From NCBI GenBank assembly GCA_006226495.1, contig SBGU01000056.1:1-64000 (forward strand): a stretch of 64,000 bases of DNA, written 5' to 3'. The notes under the pieces are model-generated. The model saw nothing but the letters and a program-made list of their open reading frames with translations. It had not been told where the DNA came from and searched no databases. The position numbers and the translations under genes are program-made. This DNA comes from Alphaproteobacteria bacterium. Lineage in GTDB: Bacteria > Pseudomonadota > Alphaproteobacteria > Sphingomonadales > Kordiimonadaceae. This document shows, piece by piece, positions 53,978-62,121 of the stretch (its first letter is position 1; every line of letters begins with the position of its first letter).

Positions 53978-54685
53978 ATGCCGACACAGGACTGGATACG
54001 CACCGCACTGAAAGAACAGGGCCGCAAGCTGAAGGATGTGGCCGAAGCGCTGGATATCGCGCCGCCGCGGGTGAGCGATATCCTGAAAGGCACGCGCGAA
54101 GTGCAGGCCGACGAGGTGATGCCGCTGGCGAGCCTTCTGGGCCTGTCGCCCCAGTCGCTGCTCAAAAGCCTGGCGGTCGGTGAACGCAGCCTGGTGCCGG
54201 GTACCGAAGCCCGCAGCCTGAAGGTATTGGGCCAGTTGGCCGGCGACGGCAGCCTTTCGCCGCTGCCAGCAGACCTGGGTTTTGCCGACGTGGCCTGCCC
54301 GCCCGATGTGGCGCGCACCGACGGGCTTTATTGTTACATGCTGGCCGATGCTTCGATGGCGCGGGAAATCCGCCCGGGCAGCCTGATCATCGCGGCCGAC
54401 CCCAAGCGCCATTATGCGCCCATCGCGCCTGGCGCCATCCTTTTGCTGGACCTGCCATCAGGGGCCCGGCTGGTGCGCCAGTATGTGCGCACGGACGCGG
54501 GCGAAGACTGGCTGGTGCCGCTGCCGGACACACCGAACCCGGCCTATGCCAGCCTGCGCTTCAGCCTGCTGCCGGACGGCCTGGGCCCGGACCTGCCGCA
54601 AGGGGCGTTTGGCATCAAACATGTGGCTGGTGTGGTGATGTGGGTGCATACCCGCATGGGCGTTCGCCCTGCAAGCGGCGCCTAA
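53978..54685 (+). CDS. HTH-S24 phage-type repressor
   Basis: 235 residues, start ATG at 53978 with GAGGG upstream. N-terminal helix-turn-helix (KLKDVAEALDIAPPRVSDILKG, about 16-40 in two stretches) and a C-terminal LexA/CI-like S24 fold (about 115-230). The Ser nucleophile is present (ADASMAREIRPGSLI), but the place of the Lys base (usually VKR) reads ARLVRQYVR, with Arg. It may therefore not cleave itself as LexA/CI does. It probably binds the TTACG-N5-CGTAA sites in front of itself, DUF1376, GT61 and the solute-binding gene. Confidence 0.82.
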   Translation: MPTQDWIRTALKEQGRKLKDVAEALDIAPPRVSDILKGTREVQADEVMPLASLLGLSPQSLLKSLAVGERSLVPGTEARSLKVLGQLAGDGSLSPLPADLGFADVACPPDVARTDGLYCYMLADASMAREIRPGSLIIAADPKRHYAPIAPGAILLLDLPSGARLVRQYVRTDAGEDWLVPLPDTPNPAYASLRFSLLPDGLGPDLPQGAFGIKHVAGVVMWVHTRMGVRPASGA

Positions 54686-55422
54686 CGCGCGACGGCACGG
54701 CCCTGGCTCGAGACACTGTTGATGCCATCGATAAAATGGCGGCTGCGGGCCGATGCATGGCACAGAACCCTGTTCACAAGCGTTACCAGCGGCGCACTGC
54801 CCAGCCGGACGGCATTATGGGGCGCTGCCACCAGCCCTTCTTCGACCGGCGGGCCCAGGGTCACGGCGTCGACGCGGCCACCATCCAGCATCGCCACCAG
54901 CGCCTGGTAGGTGGGCACAAACTGCCAGCGCACATGGCTGACATTGCCAAAATCGAAAAACCGCTCGGCCCCTTCAAGGGTGGCGGCAGTGCGCACATCA
55001 GCCAGTTCCTTGATACCGGCGTCCGCCCGCACATACAGCCAGTGTTCGCTTATTGTCACCGGAATGCTGATGATATCGTCGTCATGCACGGGTTTGGCGA
55101 TGGACATGATGCAACTGTCCGGGTCGCGGGTGTACCGCAGGAACGCCCGCCTGACCGGGGTGCGCACAACGGTGAAGGCCACACCGGTTTCCGACAGCAG
55201 CGCCAGCGCACGGGCCGCGCCTTCGGTGGGACGGCTGTTTTCGTCCGAATAATAGCCGATCGGCCAATAGATGCGGATCGGCTTTTCCTTGCCGCCGGTG
55301 CCCGCAGACGCACCGGGCGCGGGCAGGGCCACCGGTTCCGGCGTCATGGCAAAGGCTGGCACTTGCACCCCCAACAGGTACAGTAGCATGCTTTTAACCG
55401 CCAAATGACGTCCCAGTCCCAT
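54682..55422 (-). CDS. Secreted solute-binding protein (SBP family 3-like), copy 1
   Basis: 246 residues from the ATG at 55422 (GGGAGTGG upstream). Signal peptide MGLGRHLAVKSMLLYLLGV..AFA. The mature protein has SBP_bac_3-type segments (RIYWPIGYYSDENSRPTEG, TVVRTPVRRAFLRYTRDPD, ALVAMLDGGRVDAVTLGP). There is no transporter gene adjacent, so it could be an orphan or a sensor-type binding protein. Two TTACG-type sites lie 149-197 bp upstream. Its end overlaps the repressor end by 4 bp. Confidence 0.7.
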   Translation of the reverse strand: MGLGRHLAVKSMLLYLLGVQVPAFAMTPEPVALPAPGASAGTGGKEKPIRIYWPIGYYSDENSRPTEGAARALALLSETGVAFTVVRTPVRRAFLRYTRDPDSCIMSIAKPVHDDDIISIPVTISEHWLYVRADAGIKELADVRTAATLEGAERFFDFGNVSHVRWQFVPTYQALVAMLDGGRVDAVTLGPPVEEGLVAAPHNAVRLGSAPLVTLVNRVLCHASARSRHFIDGINSVSSQGRAVAR

Positions 55423-55570
55423 CCGGTCCACTCCCAATCGCACCGATATTGGCACGGTCGGATGGATAATCGGTTAATGAAAGTGGCACAAACACGAATT
55501 CTGCGCCGCAGCCCTGCGCCTGGTGCAACCCATGGACATTCGGACACAACCGGGTACCGCAACACCCATT

Positions 55571-55585
55571 TTACGATTTCCGATA
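55571..55585. promoter_or_regulatory. Degenerate operator candidate TTACG-ATTTC-CGATA
   Basis: One arm perfect, the other changed (CGATA). It lies 34 bp centre-to-centre from the perfect site at 55605, the same spacing as in front of the repressor gene. Confidence 0.55.
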
Positions 55586-55604
55586 TTTTTCGCTTGCCTT
55601 TAAT

Positions 55605-55619
55605 TTACGTTTTTCGTAA
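55605..55619. promoter_or_regulatory. Operator candidate TTACG-TTTTT-CGTAA
   Basis: Identical to the site at 45867. Upstream of the leftward solute-binding gene and at the left edge of the structured, gene-free region to the right. Confidence 0.75.
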
Positions 55620-55699
55620 CTTTATCTCACCGGCCACGACGGCGGCGGGGACATGGTGCCAATGCAGCGGCCTGGAAAGGCGCCGGCAAAGGCGAAGCC

Positions 55700-56328
55700 C
55701 CCGGCCGATCGGTCCCGATGCGGCATCCAGGCGCCCCCTCCTCCCCCCAAGGGTGCCGCATCGGGGTCCGGGCCGCGGCGGCGGGCATGGCCGAATGGCC
55801 GGCCCGCAACCGCCCTGCCCCGCACCGTGGCGGCACCCCTTCCTGATGTTCCCCGCGCGCACAAGCCGGGGGCGGGGTGAACCGGCCCGGCTGCCTGCCC
55901 TTTCCCCGGGGGCGGGCAGCCACGGACCGGAACCGCACAAAACATTGAAATACATGACTTTTTTCACCACCCCATGACTGCCCGCCACGCCCGTGCCGGA
56001 TTCATGGTGAATAAAGTGTAAAAAAATCGCCCCTGCATTCTCAAATCCCGAAAGCCCGTCGTCTCAGTATCAGACACTTGGTCGATGGAAGAGTTTCCTC
56101 TTGCCGTGCCAATGGCACCAAAGGTTGTGACCCGGTTCTGCTGTCGTTGTCCCCCCAGGGCGGCCGGCAGACCGGGCACTCCCCGGAGGTTCGCCACACG
56201 GCACTGACCAGTGGCCGGGGTACCTTTTCCCAACCGTTCTGGGTACCCCGGCCCTTTCCTATTCCAACCTCGCGACTAGTCCTCCCGAGGCTATGCCGGC
56301 GCCGCAGCAATGGGGCGCCGGCTTTCTT
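55700..56328 (+). ncRNA. Candidate structured RNA region ending in a terminator
   Basis: About 630 bp without a convincing gene but with a run of strong stem-loops: 12-bp arms CCCGATGCGGCA/TGCCGCATCGGG (55714-55725 and 55754-55765), 12-bp arms at 55889-55900 and 55910-55921 with one G-U if read rightward, small hairpins in 56060-56215 (GTGCC-AAT-GGCAC; AAGAG-TTTC-CTCTT), 12-bp arms GGCCGGGGTACC/GGTACCCCGGCC (56213-56224 and 56242-56253) and a final terminator. The G-U pair and the T-run after the last stem both point to rightward transcription. The extent and start are not defined; a proline/arginine-rich 75-codon frame at 55653 was considered and judged weak. Confidence 0.4.
56295..56328 (+). 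terminator. Rho-independent terminator, rightward
   Basis: Perfect 9-bp stem GCCGGCGCC/GGCGCCGGC with a 10-base loop, followed by TTTCTTGT. No rightward gene ends here, so it should terminate a non-coding transcript. Confidence 0.75.
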
Positions 56329-56500
56329 GTCGGGTTCTGCCCGGCCCTGCCCCCGGCAAAGAAAAACCGCCGGCACGATGGTCGTGCAGGCGGTGTAAGG
56401 GTCGCACACGGGTAGGGTGTGGGTGGGAAAGGGTGTTGGCCTCGAAGGCGATGGGGATGGTTTCTTGTTGTTATCCGCCTTGAAAGGGGGGGGGCGGGCG

Positions 56501-56869
56501 TCAGGTCGGGAACGCCGCCTTCAGTTCGTCAAGCTCGCGCTCGTGCCGGCGCTGCATGTTTTTCTTTTCGGCCACCTGGTCCTTCTGCAACTGGAGCTTT
56601 TCCTTCTCCGGCATTTTGGCTGCGGCCTGGAGCGCCTTTTCGTGCTCCATGATCATATCGTTCCATTCTTCATTCTGGCGCTGCTTCAGTTCACGGAGCT
56701 TGCGCGCGAATTCCAGATCGTCCTTGGTCGCCTGCGCGATCTCGGTCGTCGAACGCATTTCGGTTTCACCGGCCAGGGCGGGGCGCGTCGGCACACCCGC
56801 CGCCATCATGAAACCAACAAGGCCCGCCGTGACTGCGGGCGCCATCAACAGTTTTGTCCTGTGCGTCAT
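56501..56869 (-). CDS. Secreted Lys/Glu-rich helical protein
   Basis: 122 residues from the ATG at 56869 (GGGAGACG nine bases upstream). N-terminal signal peptide (KLLMAPAVTAGLVGFMMAAG ... ALA), then an almost continuous charged helix (LRELKQRQNEEWNDM, KALQAAAKMPEKEKLQLQKDQ). No Cys. Unknown family; its layout (short exported coiled coil) is like periplasmic chaperone-type or spanin-like helices. It has a 420-bp upstream region with strong stem-loops. Confidence 0.65.
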   Translation of the reverse strand: MTHRTKLLMAPAVTAGLVGFMMAAGVPTRPALAGETEMRSTTEIAQATKDDLEFARKLRELKQRQNEEWNDMIMEHEKALQAAAKMPEKEKLQLQKDQVAEKKNMQRRHERELDELKAAFPT

Positions 56870-57293
56870 CACATCGTCTCCCAAGCGCATAGCCCTTGGG
56901 AGATCTTGTACCACCGACACGCGCAGCAAGTGGGGCAGGAAGGTGACCAAAAATGGGCATCATGGTTAACATGCTGTTTACACATGGAAACATCTGGCGA
57001 AGGACAGTCATTTTTTTGGAAAGGACGCGCGAATGCAGGGCCCATAAATGAGAAAGAGACCGTCTTTTTCCGAGGTGCGTGAACTTGGGGGGACGGCACG
57101 TCGGGGACGGTCTCTCGGCTCAGGAGGAGTATTTTCCTGGACACCTTGTGCTCGGTTAGGAGCAAGGTGTGAGTACTGCTGCACCGGATTGCCGTCATCG
57201 TTTGTGCGACGACATGGTGCATGCATGCGATAAACGGAAGTGGGGTGCCGTTACGGCACCGGGGTTCAGGGGCGCGCCTGCACCCCATGCCCC
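56870..57293 (-). other. Leader/intergenic region with stem-loops
   Basis: 424 bp between the solute-binding gene (copy 2) and the Lys/Glu-rich protein. It holds a perfect 10-bp stem AGAGACCGTC/GACGGTCTCT (57055-57064 and 57106-57115), a bulged 11-bp hairpin at 57141-57170 (ACACCTT ... AAGGTGT with inner GCTC/GAGC), a small CAGGA/TCCTG stem at 57121-57139 and GGTGCCG-TTA-CGGCACC near 57244. The last is close to the stop of the SBP gene. The 57055 stem, read leftward, is followed by TTCTCATTTAT. No open frame was supported. Confidence 0.45.
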
Positions 57294-58187
57294 TCAGCGC
57301 AGTTTCAGGTGTGGCATGCGCCGGCCCGCCGCCACCCGGATCTGGGTCCTGTCTGCCCCGGCCGCGGGCATGATGGCATTCAGCGCTTCTTCATCCAGAT
57401 GCGCCGGCACCACCCCGGCCCGTGCCAACTGCGCCTGATAGGCACTGTCCTCGCGCATTTCGGCAAGGCGGGTGTTCAGCCGGCCCACCAGCGCCTCGGT
57501 TTCCGGCTTGCGGTGGCAGACCAGCGCTATGCCCACATTCAGAAAACTGAAATGCGGATCGAAGGCCGGCACCTTTTCGCCCAGGTTCGCGAACACCAGC
57601 CCGGTATCCGGCATCATGCCCGACATCAGGTCCACCCGGCCGGTCAGCAGCATGCGCGCCTTGTCGCTTTCGTCATTCACGCCCAGAAGGGTGGCGCCGG
57701 CGCCTTTCAGCAGTTCGGCCATCACCGATCCGTTGGGGATGGCGATGCTTTTGCCCTTGAGGTCGGCCATGCTGTGGGGCGGTTCCTGCCCGGGCCGCGC
57801 GAACAGATGGGTGCTGACCTCGAACAACTGCCCGGTCTCGATAAGGCTGCTGCCGTCGCCGACATGGCCCCCCGCCGTCAGCACATCGATGGACGACGGA
57901 TACAGGCAATCGCCCTGCCCCGCCAGGAAGCGCGCCTTGGCCCGTTTGTAGGGCATCAACTGATAGGAAGCCTGGTCGCCTTCATGCGCAAGGAGCGCCG
58001 ACGCGACCTCGTTATAAAAACCGCTGCCGTCCTGCGCCAGCGTCAAACCCCAGACGGTCGCGTAAATGACCGGCGCCGCCTGATTGTGGGTTTCCGCCTC
58101 TTTTGCCTGTATGGCAGTCGCTGAAAACAGCGCCGCCAATAAGCCGGAAACCATCCAGAATGCTATACGCAACAATACTTCACCCAA
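57294..58187 (-). CDS. Secreted solute-binding protein (SBP family 3-like), copy 2
   Basis: 297 residues from a TTG at 58187; an ATG at 58154 would leave an incomplete signal peptide. Signal sequence (LLRIAFWMVSGLLAALF), then SBP_bac_3-type segments: GFYNEVASALLAHEGDQ, YQLMPYKRAKARFLAGQGDCLYP, LKGKSIAIPNGSVMAELL and a C-terminal ALVGRLNTRLAEMREDS. As with copy 1 there is no adjacent permease. Both copies lie close to PAS_5-like genes. Confidence 0.75.
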   Translation of the reverse strand: MGEVLLRIAFWMVSGLLAALFSATAIQAKEAETHNQAAPVIYATVWGLTLAQDGSGFYNEVASALLAHEGDQASYQLMPYKRAKARFLAGQGDCLYPSSIDVLTAGGHVGDGSSLIETGQLFEVSTHLFARPGQEPPHSMADLKGKSIAIPNGSVMAELLKGAGATLLGVNDESDKARMLLTGRVDLMSGMMPDTGLVFANLGEKVPAFDPHFSFLNVGIALVCHRKPETEALVGRLNTRLAEMREDSAYQAQLARAGVVPAHLDEEALNAIMPAAGADRTQIRVAAGRRMPHLKLR

Positions 58188-58495
58188 GCCTGATTACACC
58201 CTAGGCTGGGACCTTCCGGTTTCTGTTTGCGCCCTCTACGGTGCCCCCGCACCACAAGAACGCGACCAGATAGGTCCCGTCCTCTCCGCTGAGGACGTTC
58301 GCAAGCTTTTGCCCCGTGTTCAATGACAGAATTGTGAAACAGCGACCGCATACCGGCATTTTTATGCAATTTCGATTGCGGGCCCGGCCCGGCTCGCGCC
58401 CGGCAGGAAGCCGCTGCATCCTGAAGCTGCATGCTCGCGCCGCCCGTGCCGAAACCGCACGGGACCATGTGGCGGGACTCGCCCGCGGGGTGTGG
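58188..58495. other. Intergenic region between solute-binding and PAS_5-like genes
   Basis: 308 bp in which I see no gene, RNA or clear promoter. It probably carries the promoter of the leftward solute-binding gene near 58190-58240. Confidence 0.4.
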
Positions 58496-59044
58496 TCAGA
58501 CCGTGTCGGGGATGCGGCGGCGGATGCCCGAATAGATGAAAAACTGGCTGATGGTTTCACCGTCTTCCGAGAAGGGTATATAAAGCACCCGCACGGTCAG
58601 GAACGGTTTGCCGCCCGACAGGCCGATGCTTTCGCCCAGCGCCGGACGCCCGGTTTCTATGCAGTGGCTGGCAATTTCGCGGACCCGCGCCAGCGCCGCA
58701 CCGTCATGATAGCTGCTGATCATCTTGCCCGTGGCTTCGCCGTACAGGCCGGCGATATCGGTGCCCATCAGGCGGTAGCTGGCGTCGGTGAAGCGGCCAT
58801 CCGTGTCATAGACCGCATCCAGGATGGTGATGCGCGGCAACAGGCGCGCCATGGCGGACGGCACAAGATCGGCCCGGCGGTTGAAAGCCCGGCCCTGCCG
58901 CTTGTCGGCAAAATAGCCAAGCACGAAGCGCATATTGTCGCTGAGGTCAGGGCAAAGCGCAGCGTCCTGCACCTTGAAGCTGGCCACGCCGTCCAAGAGC
59001 GCCCCAAACGGATTTCGCACCATGTCAAACGAGGATGTCTTCAC
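58496..59044 (-). CDS. PAS_5-type sensory domain protein, paralogue 7 (diverged)
   Basis: 182 residues from a GTG at 59044 with GGAG five bases upstream. Same fold family as the array at 48-52 kb (ADLVPSAMARLLPRITILDAVYD, YRLMGTDIAGLYGEATGKMI, ETGRPALGESIGL, LYIPFSEDGETISQFFIY) but without the GFGVP end motif, and with about 40 extra N-terminal residues. Single domain, cytosolic. Confidence 0.7.
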   Translation of the reverse strand: MKTSSFDMVRNPFGALLDGVASFKVQDAALCPDLSDNMRFVLGYFADKRQGRAFNRRADLVPSAMARLLPRITILDAVYDTDGRFTDASYRLMGTDIAGLYGEATGKMISSYHDGAALARVREIASHCIETGRPALGESIGLSGGKPFLTVRVLYIPFSEDGETISQFFIYSGIRRRIPDTV

Positions 59045-59168
59045 ACACACTCCCGCCACTGCACGACTATACGCAGGCAGGCACACACCCGTGCGCCTGC
59101 CGCAAGTATGACAGCATTGACGGTGATTGCCAGCACAAGCTTGGCGCGGCTGGCAACCTGAAGGGGTC

Positions 59169-59894
59169 CTATCCCCCGAGCCGCGCGGCCAGGTGGCGCA
59201 TCAGAACGCCATGCAGATCAGGGGCTTCGCCCGTGTCGGCCGCGACCCCGCCCTTGTTGTAGATCAGCCGTTCGCGGGCGATCCAGAAGGTTTCCTGAAA
59301 GGCGGTCAGCACGTCTTCGGCATCCCGGCCGGCGAATCGCGCGTCCGCGGCCACCATGTGGGCGGCATAGCGTTCAAGCGCCCGGTCGAAGCGCACGCCC
59401 AGCCCGAACAGGCTTTTTTCCGGCGCCCCCGGCCCCGCCATCTTGGTCGCGATATCCAGCGCCCGGACAATGCCGGCATGGCTGTGCAGCAGCCGTATCA
59501 TCAGGCTGACCAGGATGCCCGGCGCATCCGCCAGCAGCGCCGGACAGATGCGGAATTCGGCAACCAGGCCATCGATCGTGCGGTCGCATTCTTCGGCCAG
59601 CCGTTCATCCAGGCAGCCCAACAGCGCCGACTTGTCGGAAAAGCGGTTGTAGAAAGCCCCCACCGATGCCCGCGCCTGTTTGACAATGTCCTGTACCGAT
59701 ACCTCGTGCCACTGGCGTTCGGCCAACAGGCCCTCTGCCGCATCCAGGAACCGGTAGAAGGTGCGCCGGCTGCGCCTTTGTGCCGGCTGCTGTGCATGAT
59801 GGTTATAGATCCAGGATGCGCTGCCGAATGCATTTGCCGCCGAAGCGCCCATCGCCGCATGCGCCGCCTCACCCAAACCCGTTGTTGATGCCAT
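59169..59894 (-). CDS. TetR/AcrR-family transcriptional regulator
   Basis: 241 residues from the ATG at 59894. The N-terminal 40 residues are an Ala-rich extension; the helix-turn-helix follows at about 48-95 (FLDAAEGLLAERQWHEVSVQDIV, ARASVGAFYNRFSDKSALL), then a helical ligand-binding domain. A rightward extension to 60176 is open but not homologous. It may bind the inverted repeat at 60225-60242. Its targets are unknown; neither neighbour is a typical efflux gene. Confidence 0.82.
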   Translation of the reverse strand: MASTTGLGEAAHAAMGASAANAFGSASWIYNHHAQQPAQRRSRRTFYRFLDAAEGLLAERQWHEVSVQDIVKQARASVGAFYNRFSDKSALLGCLDERLAEECDRTIDGLVAEFRICPALLADAPGILVSLMIRLLHSHAGIVRALDIATKMAGPGAPEKSLFGLGVRFDRALERYAAHMVAADARFAGRDAEDVLTAFQETFWIARERLIYNKGGVAADTGEAPDLHGVLMRHLAARLGG

Positions 59895-60570
59895 ACGTCT
59901 GTAACCCCCGTTATTTGACACCCGGATGCGGGCGCCGCCTGCCCCGGCCGCGCCAGACACCCTCTCGGGCACGAGCCCCCGCCCGTGCCGACCGTACCGT
60001 CCCGCACGCACCCGGCCCCACCCGCCCCGCAATTCGCGAAAGGCAAGCCTGTGCCACGCCGGCAAACGGCCGGCCACTGGTGCGCAACATTCCCAGGGTT
60101 TCGCCCGCCCCACCACCGGCGCGCCGCCCGGCCCCACATTCACAATGCCGCAACAAGCCCGCCAACAGCGAAACAATGACGTTCCCTGTTTTCATATAGT
60201 TAACATATAGAAAAGAACCAGAATACTTGTTCTATTACAAGTGAAAAAATGATGCCCATGGCCGGCGGCGGGGATGCCGCGCAAATTCCGGGTTTGCATA
60301 TAAGCTGAGAAATTTTACGCAATAATCGAGAATGCGTGCCCAACATCGCATGGCCCGAAAGGGCGCCAGCCGTAAAATGGGCACCGTACATTTGGGCCAC
60401 ACTTCTGGCGCACGTCATCGCCGCTCATGTGCCAGCCATTACCGTGCTATGCGATCACAAATGCTGAGGCGAATCGATGTCTGAGCCACTGAAAGCGAGG
60501 ATGCATGGCTGGATACCAGTCACACACTTGTGCATCGCCACCACGAACGGCAGAAAAATCACATGTCAGC
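59895..60570. other. Intergenic region, composition change
   Basis: 676 bp without a supported gene. The left part (to 60180) is very G+C-rich; from 60190 it turns AT-rich (TATAGTTAACATATA at 60195-60209). It contains an inverted repeat at 60225-60242. The dehydratase gene after it has a different codon flavour from the region before it, so this may be the edge of a transferred block. Confidence 0.4.
60225..60242. promoter_or_regulatory. Inverted repeat, possible TetR-family operator
   Basis: ACTTGT-TCTATT-ACAAGT, perfect 6-bp arms in AT-rich DNA upstream of the leftward TetR gene (331 bp from its start). Confidence 0.4.
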
Positions 60571-62121
60571 TCAAAGCATGGCCCCCATGTCCCAAGGGGC
60601 GAATTCCTCATCACCGTAACCGAGGCGCTCGCTGCAGGTCCGGTGCCCGGACGCGGTCCGGATAATTTCTTCAAAGATGCGGGCACCCGCGGCCTCAACC
60701 GTTTCGTCGCCATCGAGGACTGTGCCGCAATTGATGTCCATGTCGTCAGGCATGCGACGGAACAACTCGGAATTGCTCGCCAGCTTCAGGGAAGGTGTTG
60801 GTTTGCAGCCGAAGGCCGAGCCACGACCGGTGGTGAAACACATGACGGTGGCCCCACCGGCGACTTGCGCTGTCGCGCCGACCGGATCGAAGGCCGGCGC
60901 ATCCATGAAGACGAGGCCACGCTCGGTCACCCGTTCGGCATAATTATAGACCGCCATCAGATTGGTGGTACCGCCCTTGGCGATCGAGCCCAGTGATTTC
61001 TCGAAAATTGTCGTCAGCCCCCCTGCCTTGTTGCCGGGCGAAGGATTGTTGTTGATAACGAGACCATTGCGAGCAGCGAAGGCCTCCCACCATTTCACGC
61101 AGGAGACGAGTTTTTCGCCGACTTCCTTGCTGATCGCACGACGGGTCAGCACATGTTCGGCGCCGTAGCATTCCGTCGTTTCCGAAAGGATGGCGGTTGC
61201 GCCCTGTGCAATAAGAAGGTCGACGGCGACACCAAGGGCGGCGTTGACACTGACACCCGAATAGCCGTCGGAACCGCCGCATTGCAGCGCCACTTTCAAT
61301 TCGCTCACCGGCACGGGCACGCGCTGGACATTGTTCGCCCGCTCGAGAGCGGCTTCCACACGCGCGATGCCCGCGCGGACAGTTGCGGCGGTGCCACCCG
61401 ACTGCTGAATGACCAGCGTGTCGCCCGACGCGCCGCCAAGCACACCGGTAAGATCACCGATCTCGCAACCAAGACCGATGACAATCACCTGGGCGAAATT
61501 CGGATGCGCCGCATATCCCGCGATGCAGCGGCGGAGCGCCTCGACACCCTCCACCTTGGCATCGAGACCGCAGCCACGTTTGTGCGTCAGGGAAACGACA
61601 CCATCGACATTTGGATAGTCGTCCAGCCGTCCACGGAAATGATCAGCAACCATTCGGGCGACCGTCGCCGAACAGTTTACGCTCGATATCACACCGATAT
61701 AATTGCGGGTCGCGACACGCCCGTCTTCGCGCACGATGCCCTGAAACGTGCGTTTCTCGGCCGCGACCGGTGTGGGGCGCACATCCGAACAGAACGCATA
61801 ATCGCGTGCGAAATCGAGCATCTCAAGATTATGGAGATGGATATGCGCACCAGCCTCGATATCGACAGAGGCGGCGCCGATCAGCGAATTATATCGTTTA
61901 ATGGCATCGCCCTTCACAAGTGCCCGACGAGCGATCTTGTGACCCGCCGGGACATCGTCCCGAGCGACTATCCCGTCGCGCAAAAGCTCGCCTTTGGCAA
62001 TTGGCCGCAGGGCGATCAGGACATCATCAGCCGCGTTCAGCAACAGCGTTGAGGGCTTGTCGACCGGTTGCTTTGTTTCCGATCCGTCCGTGCCCGAAGA
62101 AGACACAAAATCTTTTGTCAT
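60571..62121 (-). CDS. UxaA-family altronate/galactarate-type dehydratase
   Basis: Predicted iron-dependent sugar-acid dehydratase, 516 residues from the ATG at 62121 (GGGAACGG upstream). N-terminal SAF domain (about 20-110: VLIALRPIAKGELL ... HKIARRALVKGDAI) and C-terminal UxaA domain (about 125-515: GRVATRNYIGVISSVNCSATV, SLTHKRGCGLDA, VIGLGCEIGDLTG, LQCGGSDGYSGVS, ETTECYGAEHVLTRRA, NNNPSPGNKAGGLTTI). The exact substrate (altronate, galactarate or another) cannot be told. It diverges from a Crp/Fnr regulator that may control it. Confidence 0.88.
   Translation of the reverse strand: MTKDFVSSSGTDGSETKQPVDKPSTLLLNAADDVLIALRPIAKGELLRDGIVARDDVPAGHKIARRALVKGDAIKRYNSLIGAASVDIEAGAHIHLHNLEMLDFARDYAFCSDVRPTPVAAEKRTFQGIVREDGRVATRNYIGVISSVNCSATVARMVADHFRGRLDDYPNVDGVVSLTHKRGCGLDAKVEGVEALRRCIAGYAAHPNFAQVIVIGLGCEIGDLTGVLGGASGDTLVIQQSGGTAATVRAGIARVEAALERANNVQRVPVPVSELKVALQCGGSDGYSGVSVNAALGVAVDLLIAQGATAILSETTECYGAEHVLTRRAISKEVGEKLVSCVKWWEAFAARNGLVINNNPSPGNKAGGLTTIFEKSLGSIAKGGTTNLMAVYNYAERVTERGLVFMDAPAFDPVGATAQVAGGATVMCFTTGRGSAFGCKPTPSLKLASNSELFRRMPDDMDINCGTVLDGDETVEAAGARIFEEIIRTASGHRTCSERLGYGDEEFAPWDMGAML

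Noticed and set aside
55653-55880. A 75-codon Pro/Arg-rich frame just right of the operator
   Set aside because: No good ribosome site, no domain, and two long inverted repeats run through it; structured RNA is the better explanation, although translation cannot be excluded.
56040-56215. tRNA or tmRNA-like element
   Set aside because: No T-loop consensus, no cloverleaf of correct arm lengths and no CCA end could be drawn; only a generic structured RNA is supported.
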